Shown here: piece after piece, positions 8,258 to 15,373 of the stretch
How the letters are laid out: every line of letters begins with the position of its first letter
How positions within the stretch are numbered: the first letter of the stretch is position 1
Assembly: GCF_000305935.1 (NCBI RefSeq)
Contig: NC_018870.1
Span: 1,482,001 to 1,546,000 of the forward strand
Direction: 5' to 3'
DNA length: 64,000 nt
Source of the DNA: Thermacetogenium phaeum DSM 12270
Lineage (GTDB): Bacteria; Bacillota; DSM-12270; Thermacetogeniales; Thermacetogeniaceae
Translations under genes and position numbers: made by a program
Notes under the pieces: model-generated
What the model was told of the DNA's origin: nothing
Database searches by the model: none
What the model saw: the letters and a program-made list of their open reading frames with translations, nothing else

Positions 8258-8885
8258 CTTGATCCCTAAAACTCAACATGCCGTCAACCCACCTGATGAA
8301 CCGGTATCCCCAGGGGGTGAGGGTAAAGGCCTGGCAGAGCATACCGGCAAGCACTGGCAGCCCATACTTCTGCTCGTCTTTGAGAATTGCCAGCAGAATC
8401 ACCACGCCCGCGAAAATCTCTGTAACCATGAAAGACAGCTTCTTGCCTCTGACTTTTTCCTTTTCTGTCAGCGGCTTGTTTTCCGTTTCCCCGGGGGCGT
8501 ACTTCCAGATGACCCCGGGAACCGCTATAAAAGTAATTATCGTTAACAAAATAAACCCTCGCCAGGCGATAACGTAATTCAGCCATTTTACCAGCCAGCC
8601 CATCAGTAAAAAGAAGACCGTCCCTCCGATCAGGCAGCGGTAATAGGCTTGGCAGTGCTCACCCCCGGATACCAGGCGCAGGATCCCTGCGGTTAAAACC
8701 AGGATCAGGGTCTCCCGGAATATCCCGAAGAGGGAGGCCAACGCCATGATCAGGGCAAACTCCAGCGCCGAACCCAGCAGCAGCTCCAGGCCGAAGGTCA
8801 ACATTTTCTCTTTTTGCCTCTCGAGGCCCAACTCGCCGGCAATGTAACACGCAGCTTTTTCCGCCAGTTCACGGATACCCGGCAT
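8217..8885 (-). CDS. agrB: AgrB-like accessory gene regulator protease (222 aa)
   Basis: This is a polytopic membrane cysteine endopeptidase of the AgrB family, which trims the C-terminal tail of AgrD and forms the thiolactone. The catalytic pair is visible in GGEHCQAYYRC: His77 and Cys84, the same spacing and numbering as in Staphylococcus AgrB. Several hydrophobic segments flank it. The length is slightly above the usual 190-210 residues because of a polar tail. It is placed 1 bp after the sensor kinase and overlaps the LytTR regulator, as expected in an agr operon. Confidence 0.88.
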   Translation of the reverse strand: MPGIRELAEKAACYIAGELGLERQKEKMLTFGLELLLGSALEFALIMALASLFGIFRETLILVLTAGILRLVSGGEHCQAYYRCLIGGTVFFLLMGWLVKWLNYVIAWRGFILLTIITFIAVPGVIWKYAPGETENKPLTEKEKVRGKKLSFMVTEIFAGVVILLAILKDEQKYGLPVLAGMLCQAFTLTPWGYRFIRWVDGMLSFRDQGGDSGGLEGPDSR

Positions 8886-8886
8886 G

Positions 8887-9754
8887 TTACCACTTCCGCC
8901 GTTGTTTAGGGAAAAGCACTGTGAACTTCGTCCCCCGGTCCTTGAAGCTGCTCACCAGGACTTTCCCCCTGTTTTTTTCAACTGCCGACTTGACAGAAAC
9001 CAGGCCGAAGCCTCTATTGCCGGACCTGGTGGAAAAGCCCGGCTCGAATATTTTATCCCTGAGTTCCTTTTCAATAAAACCCGGATTGACGGTCTGAAAG
9101 ACAAAATACTTGCCGGTCTCGAATATTCTCAGGACAACCGTCCTTTTATCCGCATTTAAAGGCTCGACGGCCTCGAAGGCATTATCCACCAGATTTCCGA
9201 CTACCGTGTTCAAATCGGTGGCTTTAACCCGGAGCATGTTCAAGTTTGCATCAACTTCGATCGTGAAGGAGATGTTCTTTAATGAGGCGACGCCCATTTT
9301 TACCAGCAACAGAGCCGCCAGTTCCGGGATATTCACCCGCAGGATCTCCCCGGATATCCGCACATCATGATAAAGGTTCTCGATATAACTCTGCGCCTTT
9401 TCAATTTTGCCGGTTCTCAACAAAGCATAAATGACCTGCAGGTGATTAACGAAATCATGCCTCTGAGCCCTCGTCACCCGGACGAGCTCCTGCAAATTCC
9501 CGATATAAAGCTCCTGGATCTTTACGAATTTCTCCTGTCTTTCCAGCAAAAACAGCTTCCTTGACATAACAAGCAAAACAAACCGGAACCATGCTAAAAA
9601 TAACAACATTGATGATGACCACCGCCAGTTCCGGAGAAACCACACGACCGCTTTCCACCAGGCGTTGGAAGTCAAAACCCAGAGTTACCAGGACTACGGC
9701 CGAAAACAAAATTACAAAGATAGTAATAAATAAGTTATTTCTGTTTTTCATCAC
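8887..9754 (-). pseudogene. GHKL sensor histidine kinase (AgrC-like) with a frame break
   Basis: Two overlapping frames make up one kinase. The first (9754-9455) gives a start behind AAGGTGATG and two membrane helices (LFITIFVILFSAVVLVTL and VVIINVVIFSMVPVC). The second (to 8887) gives the dimerisation/His region RAQRHDFVNHLQ, the N-box NLVDNAFEAV and the G-box NRGFGLVSVKSAV of AgrC-type kinases. The join lies near 9555-9575, where removal of one T from GTTTTG gives a continuous reading. The sensor half is short (two helices) but the preceding 193-residue membrane protein may supply the rest. If the break is real, signalling is impaired. It could also be a base-calling error. Confidence 0.7.
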
Positions 9755-10316
9755 CTTTCAACCGCTCCAAACTCTTCAGCTCCTGAATATCGAAAAGCGC
9801 CAAATTATAACGCCTTAATATAATAATCACAACTGTCAAAAAAACGAACTCGGGAAGCGGGAACAACAGCCGCAGCAGGGGATCCTCAAGGGCCTGTCGG
9901 ACGGCGATCCCGCTAACGGCGGAGATCAGCAAATTAAACACCGTTTCCGTCAGCGCCAACACGACCAGACCCAAAAGAGAGGCCAGTGCCGCATCCAGCA
10001 GATTCAGGCTGCAGCAGCAGGCCGTTAAGACGATCAGCACAGGCAGCTGGAGGAAAACATTGATTCCGGGGGTTAACGGGAGAGTGCGGATCAGGAAGGA
10101 AGCTAACGATTCAAGTGAAGCAATGATCAGGACGCTTTTCAGCTTTGGCTTGAATCCGAGCAAGGTCAAACCTAAAGAAATAAGGATGGCGGTTTCCGGA
10201 ATGGACTGAAACACCACCAGATATAAAGGCATCCTCTCCATCAGCAGCAGCCTCTTTTCCTTCTGGGCTATCCCTATCCCCGGGGGCTGGATGGTCATCA
10301 GTGGATATTTCGCCAT
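9735..10316 (-). CDS. Polytopic membrane protein of the agr locus (193 aa)
   Basis: Six or so hydrophobic segments cover about residues 29-175, followed by a charged tail (ELKSLERLKGDEKQK). The gene overlaps the start of the kinase by 20 bp. AgrC sensors normally carry six or seven membrane helices, and the kinase here has only two. I infer that this protein acts as a separate membrane sensor or helper for the kinase; I do not recognise a named family. The start at 10316 follows GGAGG at a long distance; ATG at 10238 is an alternative. Confidence 0.6.
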   Translation of the reverse strand: MAKYPLMTIQPPGIGIAQKEKRLLLMERMPLYLVVFQSIPETAILISLGLTLLGFKPKLKSVLIIASLESLASFLIRTLPLTPGINVFLQLPVLIVLTACCCSLNLLDAALASLLGLVVLALTETVFNLLISAVSGIAVRQALEDPLLRLLFPLPEFVFLTVVIIILRRYNLALFDIQELKSLERLKGDEKQK

Positions 10317-10452
10317 TTATTGGCCATTTCCTCCAGGAAAAGACAGGCTATGAAAAACAATTTTTTCAAAGATCGCACTAACCGCCACTATTGCCGCAGC
10401 GGTTTTTTTTTAAAAAAATATCTCACTGAAGAGGAGGCTGTTTTTTTTAAAA

Positions 10453-10677
10453 ATGTGGGAAGAGAAACTTTTTCAAGACGACACTTATGCGCTGTTGCTT
10501 ATCGAGACCCAGGACGGCGAGCGGTTCTGCGAGCCCATCGCCGTGGGGGACGGCGGGATCATAGAGGTCGTGAAGCGGTTTTCAGAAAAGTACCCCGGCT
10601 GCAGGGCGCGGCTCTTCTCCCGCGACCACGACCGGCGGTATTTTGGGGACTACATTTCGCCGGAGAAGGTCTTTTAA
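10453..10677 (+). CDS. Small hypothetical protein (74 aa)
   Basis: This is an acidic small protein divergent from the agr operon. A site GAGGAGG lies about 15 bases before the ATG, separated by a T8 run, which is long but usable. No membrane segment, metal motif or known family is apparent. It contains DGERFCEPIAVGDGG and ends within a base of an open intergenic stretch. Codon use is GC-rich like the neighbouring ATPase gene. Confidence 0.5.
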   Translation: MWEEKLFQDDTYALLLIETQDGERFCEPIAVGDGGIIEVVKRFSEKYPGCRARLFSRDHDRRYFGDYISPEKVF

Positions 10678-10759
10678 AAAGTTTGCTCTGCTCTTCCGGA
10701 TTTAACTTTTTCCACCGAGAAGTTCCTCTCTTATGGGAGGATGCTCCCCGGCGGAAAAG

Positions 10760-11893
10760 TTAAAGCTCTCGTAAAATGTATTCCCGAAACATCGGTTCAA
10801 CGAACTTATACGACCCACGCCCATTCTTTTCAATGATTGCTTTAGTGATTAAAAAATCCAACGCTCTCTTAACTTCGTTGGGGTTATCTTTTTTAGAATA
10901 AATCCTATCTCCCGCGGCGATGCGCTTCAGCACTTCTCGAGCACAGGCTCTTTGGCCGATCTCGTCCAGGATTTCATCGTAGACCTGAGCCAGTGTTAAC
11001 AAGGCGCGGTCGTACCCAAGTCGGACATATTCCAGCGTCACGGTTTTTTCTCCTGTTTCAAGCAGAGCATAGTAAATCTCCGAGCAGACAAGCATCGTGT
11101 CCTGGGGGTGGCCGCCTGTCTTTTGCAGGATTTCCCTGATAACTTTCTCATCTGCTTTAATGTGCTGCTCCTTAAATTTTTGGCTGATGTACATCCTCCA
11201 GGAATCTTCAGGAATAGGGGGGATGGGAAGGACGACGGCAAAGCGGTAAAACGCCTCTCTCCGGTTTCCGAACAGAGAATTCATCATCCCTTCCTTTGAG
11301 CCGAGGAACAGATAAGACACGCTCTTATGATTTTGAAAGTGAGACCTCATTCTCTTATAAATGTCGCTGTGACCGGCTACGCGTGAAGCGTCCTGGAATT
11401 CGTCGAATAAGACCACCATGTTTTTGCTATCGCGGTTTGCAAGGATTTCTGCCAGATCCAGGGCGTACTCAAGCAGCGCGTTTTCATCCAGATCGTCTCG
11501 GAGAAAGTCCACACTAAATTCCAGGTCGCTGAATTTGACCGTCAGCTTTGCCAGGCCGGCGACGCTTTTGGCGCGGTCTTTCAGCGCTTCCAAGGTTCTG
11601 CGAACCCCCGTCCTGTTCTCCAAACAAGCGTTGATCAGGGAGAACGCAAACTCCCGTTTGTCTGAAAGGCGGAAGAAATCCACCGAAGATGTGTAAAACC
11701 CCCGCTCTTTCAGCCGCCTGAGAACTTCGTAAGCAATAGAGGTCTTTCCTATTCTTCGTGGGCCGGCCAGCATTATGCTCTGGCCGTCAGCCAGCCTTGC
11801 TTCAAGAGAAGCGATAAAGTCTTCTCTATCCACAATGTCTTTCTCCGAAACAGGACCTCCGACGGGAAACAATCTACCGGGCATGTTAGGCAC
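10760..11893 (-). CDS. P-loop ATPase of the archaeal-type/STAND ATP-binding family (377 aa)
   Basis: The N-terminus has the typical lead PVSEKDIVDRE, then Walker A GPRRIGKTS (about residues 44-52), a Walker B at MVVLFDEFQD (about 159-168) and a sensor-like SYLFLGSKEG. The C-terminal 90 residues form a winged-helix-like end (EVKRALDFLITKAIIEKNG). Members of this AAA/STAND group are common in Firmicutes and archaea, often next to mobile elements; the physiological role is mostly unknown. The ATG at 11893 follows GGAGGTGCC. Two tandem palindromes lie just upstream, suggesting tight transcriptional control. Confidence 0.75.
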   Translation of the reverse strand: MPNMPGRLFPVGGPVSEKDIVDREDFIASLEARLADGQSIMLAGPRRIGKTSIAYEVLRRLKERGFYTSSVDFFRLSDKREFAFSLINACLENRTGVRRTLEALKDRAKSVAGLAKLTVKFSDLEFSVDFLRDDLDENALLEYALDLAEILANRDSKNMVVLFDEFQDASRVAGHSDIYKRMRSHFQNHKSVSYLFLGSKEGMMNSLFGNRREAFYRFAVVLPIPPIPEDSWRMYISQKFKEQHIKADEKVIREILQKTGGHPQDTMLVCSEIYYALLETGEKTVTLEYVRLGYDRALLTLAQVYDEILDEIGQRACAREVLKRIAAGDRIYSKKDNPNEVKRALDFLITKAIIEKNGRGSYKFVEPMFREYILREL

Positions 11894-11902
11894 CTCCGGT
11901 AT

Positions 11903-11941
11903 ATTACTGTTTTCGTAATAATATATTACATTTTATGTAAT
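11903..11941 (-). promoter_or_regulatory. Two tandem palindromes (ATTAC-N7-GTAAT) upstream of the ATPase gene
   Basis: Two identical-architecture inverted repeats lie at 11903-11919 and 11925-11941, each ATTAC, seven bases, GTAAT, with 5 bases between them. Their centres are 22 bp apart, about two helical turns. They sit 10-48 bp before the ATG of the ATPase, overlapping the probable promoter. This looks like an operator for a dimeric repressor binding cooperatively; the regulator is unknown. Confidence 0.55.
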
Positions 11942-12029
11942 AAGTAAAGAGGAGGGTGGCAGCAGGATGTCAAACAGTCCACCCTGGTTCGCATTGACAT
12001 TTTGGTATTAGGATGTGAGGTGATTTTTT

Positions 12030-13020
12030 TGCTATTATAAAACCGCCGCGGGAAAACCCGCCTCCTTCAGGGGGCGGGATGAAAGCGGCGGCCAGGTTAG
12101 AAAAGAAAAAACAGATTGTTTTTTTTGTTCAAGTGTAGTATACCGAAGTTGCTATGAAAACCAAGAAGACCAGGTATGCTCACTACAACATAAACTATCA
12201 CTTCGTCTGGATACCGAAGTACCGCCGTAAGATTTTAGTAGGTCCGATAGCCGAAGAGCTGGAACGGCTAATCCGAAAGGTTTGCAGTGAAAGAGAGGTA
12301 AGGTACTTAGTCTCTCCATTCAGCCCGATCATGCGCACCTCTTTATTTCAGCTCCTCCAAGACATGCTCCCTCTGTCCTCATCAACACCATTAAAGGGTA
12401 TACTTCCCGCTACTTGCGCCAGAAGTTTCCGGAGTTGAGCAAACAAACAGGACCGCGGCTCTGGACTAGAACGTACTACGTGGGCACCGCTGGCACGGTA
12501 TCTGCCGAAACTATTCAGCACTACATCGCAGAGTGCCAGGATGAGTAGGTGAGAATACATGGCTTGGAGCAGCAAATCGCACCCGCACCGCCTCCTTTTG
12601 ACCAAGCAGTTCCCGCTGGGCTCGGAAATGCTGCCGGTTTTCCGACCCGTCACGCAGGCGGCCAACCGTATTTGGAACTCCTGCGTCTGGTGCAGCAGGG
12701 AAATCCGTGGAGCTGAAGGCAAGTGGCCCACTGAAGGAGAGCTCAAGTCGAAGTTTAAGGCTTTCGCCGCATGGAAGGAACTCCACTCCCAGTCTGCCCA
12801 GGCGGTAGTGGAGGAGTACTTCGAGGCCGTGTCTGCCTACTGCAAGCACAAGGAAAACGGCCACCTGGAGATGAACCCGCCGAACTTTAAACCGAAAAAC
12901 CACCTCCGCACCGTCACCTGGAAGAGGCAGGGCTTCGATATTGAGGATAACACCCTCGTGTTGAAGCTCTCCCGGAAGAAAGAACCCATCAGGGTGACTC
13001 TGCCTGAAGGGTGGAATTTA
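12030..13020 (+). mobile_element. Decayed IS200/IS605-type element
   Basis: A GC-rich imperfect hairpin region at about 12040-12095 (GCCGCGGG to GCGGCGGCC) resembles the subterminal hairpins of this family. It is followed by a frameshifted TnpA (Y1 HUH transposase) and a 3'-truncated TnpB. The right end was not found; the TnpB frame loses family likeness at about 13020. The element cannot move by itself. Confidence 0.65.
12154..12548 (+). pseudogene. tnpA: TnpA, IS200-type HUH transposase, frameshifted
   Basis: The first frame from the ATG at 12154 gives the family N-terminus (YHFVWIPKYRRKILVG and IAEELERLIRKVC). Near 12295-12303 the frame changes. The second frame reads LSLSIQPDHAHLFISAPPR, which holds the HUH catalytic pair HAH, then INTIKGYTSRYLRQKFP and TYYVGTAG, ending at the TAG at 12546-12548. 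The last part HYIAECQ carries a candidate catalytic Tyr. Both halves together have the normal length of about 130 residues. One indel disrupts an otherwise well kept gene, so the decay is recent. Confidence 0.75.
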
Positions 13021-13065
13021 CTTTACAAACTCTTTTGCTTCACGCTGACCGCTTCCTGGGCATAA
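12559..13065 (+). pseudogene. tnpB: TnpB (RNA-guided nuclease family), N-terminal fragment
   Basis: The frame starts with an ATG 10 bp after TnpA, the usual order. The first about 150 residues fit the TnpB N-terminal helical region (LLTKQFPLGSEMLPVFRP, QAANRIWNSCVWCSRE, PPNFKPKNHLRTVTW). The RuvC catalytic part and zinc finger are missing: after about 13020 the sequence becomes unrelated and ends at 13065. A complete TnpB has about 370-400 residues, so more than half is lost and no guide-RNA end can be present. Confidence 0.65.
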
Positions 13066-13088
13066 TATAGAAGACCCCGGAGGTTCAT

Positions 13089-13466
13089 TCAACTATTTTT
13101 AAACTTTTTCTTACCTACTATTAAACCTAACCAAAAGAATACAGCTGAGATAATAAACGAAGCAATTAAATCATATTTTACATCTCTTTTCATAATCCAA
13201 TCTTTAAATGTTGTTGACTCTCCTATAGATTTATTATAATCCTGAATCAGCTTTAATTGTTCTGGCGTAAGTTTAAGTAAATCATGCTGTTTTTCCAATT
13301 TATCAAGCATTTCTTTCTTTTCGTTTAACATCTCCTCAGACATTGCAATATCTTGTTCCAATTTTTCAAGTAAGTCCTTAGTTCTTAATTGAACATCCGC
13401 TATTTCTGAAATAACTTCTTTCGTATCTGGCGGCAAACTTTTAAGCAAGGTGGCCCCTATTGTCAA
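13089..13466 (-). CDS. Coiled-coil protein with C-terminal membrane helix, cut by an IS end (125 aa)
   Basis: Residues about 27-75 are a long charged helix (KDLLEKLEQDIAMSEEMLNEK) and residues about 102-120 are hydrophobic (LIASFIISAVFFWLGLIVG), ending in a basic KKKFKNS. The protein should be anchored by its tail. The formal TTG start lies within the terminal repeat of the adjacent IS3 element (border at 13450/13451). The original start was therefore either removed by the insertion or lies at the TTG at 13448. AT-rich codon use differs from neighbours. No family is recognised. Confidence 0.45.
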   Translation of the reverse strand: MTIGATLLKSLPPDTKEVISEIADVQLRTKDLLEKLEQDIAMSEEMLNEKKEMLDKLEKQHDLLKLTPEQLKLIQDYNKSIGESTTFKDWIMKRDVKYDLIASFIISAVFFWLGLIVGKKKFKNS

Positions 13467-14754
13467 GACAGTTTTTTTAAAAATTTAAGAGCCCAACATA
13501 CGTTCGGTTGGTTTGTTATCAGCAAAGTGGTTAGGGTTATTGAACGATCCCTACTACCATTTCTGTAACAATATCCCTGGTGGCAGCCACCTCCTCTCGC
13601 ATATTTTGGTAGGATTGCATGTAAAGTTCTGCAGGCGTCTGGTAGTTCAGTGATTGGTGCGGGCGGCGATAGTTATAAAAAAGTCCAGGTAGCGGGCAAT
13701 TCTTTGTCTAGCTTCCCGGGGACTGGTGTACTCGTTTAAGTATACTTCCTCATACTTGAGACTGCGCCAGAGGCGCTCGATAAAGATGTTATCAGTTGCC
13801 CTGATTTGGATCCCTGCGTTTTTTAGAAGTTCTATGTATTGCGGGCTGGTAAACTGGCTTCCCTGGTCGCTGTTCATGATTTCCGGCCGGGACCGGGCCA
13901 AAGATCTTTCGACTGCATCCAAGACAAAGGATATCTCCAACGTGAGATCCATTTCCCAACCGACCACATAGCGGGAGTACCAGTCCATGATTGCCACCAG
14001 GTACATCCAGCCCTTTTGCAGGCGAATGTAAGTAATATCTATGCCCCACACCTGGTCTGGATGAGTGATTTCGAGGTTTCTAAGCAAGTAAGGATAAACC
14101 TTATGTTGCTGACTGCGCCTGCTCAGATTTGGGCCGGGATGAATGCCGGTGATCCCCATTTCCCGCATATGTCGCTGTACCGCTTTACGGTTGACTTCAA
14201 AGCCCTCACGGCGAAGCTGTGCTGTAATCCGTCTGGAGCCGTAGTACGGATGTTCTGTGTAGATCTCATCAATGCGGTGTTTGATAGCGATTTCCTCCGG
14301 TGAAGGGCCCACAGGCTTGTAATAAAGGCTTGTGCGATTAAGGCTCAAAAGTCTGGCCTGTGTTGCAATGGGAATTTCCGGGTTATCCCACTCGACCAGG
14401 GCTATGCGTTGCTCACGGGTCATGGTGGATGCCAGATTTTTTTTCAACCAGGACAGTTGTGTGGTCAGACGGCCAATCTCAGCGTACAAGTCCTGGATCT
14501 GCTTTTCGTAGTCTTTTTTCATGGCCTCTATATTTCTTTTATCAAAAAGTTGGGGCAGGTTTTCAAGCGCTTCTTTTTTCCAATTCTTTAACTGAGTGGT
14601 ATGGACTCCGTATTCCGATGATAGCTGTGAGAGGGTTTTCTCTTCTTTGAGAATTTCCAGCACGATCTTGCTTTTGAATTCCGGCGAATATTGTTTACGA
14701 ACAGACATTTGGTTCTAAAAAACCCCTTTCTCACTGTCTAAAATCTTGGGTCCA
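13451..14754 (-). mobile_element. IS3-family insertion sequence, about 1.3 kb
   Basis: Imperfect terminal repeats can be aligned: the left end reads inward TGGACCCAAGATTTTAGACA and the right end TGGCCCCTATTGTCAAGACA, sharing TGG-CCC and AGACAGT. Between them lies one transposase gene covering nearly all the element. I see no direct target duplication (flanks AAGG and TTAT differ), so the element may have undergone adjacent rearrangement. It separates a truncated coiled-coil gene from the broken STAND NTPase gene. Confidence 0.75.
13537..14708 (-). pseudogene. IS3-family transposase (OrfAB in one frame), frameshifted near the C-terminus
   Basis: The N-terminal helix-turn-helix and leucine-zipper part (YSPEFKSKIVLEILKEEKTL, QLSSEYGVHTTQLKNWK) is joined in one frame to the DDE integrase part (HPYYGSRRITAQL, WGIDITYIRL, MNSDQGSQFTS, FIERLWRSLKYEEVYL). 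At an A6 run on the plus strand (13677-13682) the frame breaks. One more base restores FYNYRRPHQSLNYQTPAELY and an end at 13537. The stretch AGIQIRATDNIFIERL also lacks about six residues that family members usually carry before DNIF. Both defects suggest an inactive copy. Confidence 0.8.
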
Positions 14755-15315
14755 TTATATACGTCCGAATCGACACCAGACCTTGACCGCTCTCGCTACA
14801 AGCTCGATTGGTGGTTTTACACTGGCTTCCCGATAGGCCCGAAGTATCGCGAGAATAATATCGGCCCGCACAGTCAGCTTCGAGAGATGATGTTTTAGAT
14901 TGTTCTTCCCATCTTCCCCTCGTAATACCGATAAAGCAAGAAGGTAAGCGCAATCATATATGACACGCGGAGGTCTCCAGTCACACAACCAATCCTTGGC
15001 CGCTTTCGCCCCATGAAGGTGTAGAATTGCTTCCGCACCGGCCGCAATGTCCCTGTTTTCAATAGGGTACAAATGCAGCCGATCCTCCGGAAGGTCTGCG
15101 TGCCACCTCAGCCAGCCACCAGCTTCTTTAAGGTTCTCTCTAGCTTTTGCCTTCGTCGCTTCAAACCGCGAGAGCACTTTTGCGCATTGAAGGAGACCGG
15201 GAACTGGCCACTTTTGTCTACTAACATCTAGATGGAGCCGTTGAACCGTCTGCGGGTCGCCGAATCTTTCTACCAAGTCAGGATTCTCTATAATTAGCTT
15301 TCGGACAGCCGGCAT
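14755..15315 (-). pseudogene. C-terminal part of the broken STAND NTPase gene
   Basis: The ATG at 15315 has no ribosome site. Helical, TPR-like content (DPQTVQRLHLDVSRQKWPVP, GAEAILHLHGAKAAKDWLCD) fits the C-terminal sensor repeats of AVAST-type proteins. In the frame of the upstream gene the sequence after its TAG continues as KERADIFKLLLIAAETVKTD and then must slip into this frame near 15315-15330. The stop lies right at the border of the IS3 element, so the true end may be lost. Confidence 0.5.
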
Positions 15316-15373
15316 CCGTCTTTACTGTCTCTGCAGCAATAAGCAGGAGCTTAAAGATGTCTGCCCGCTCCTT

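Noticed and set aside
12040-12100. Possible omega RNA or guide RNA linked to TnpB
   Set aside because: Guide RNAs lie at the right end of IS605-type elements behind tnpB. Here tnpB is truncated and the right end is missing; this hairpin is at the left end.
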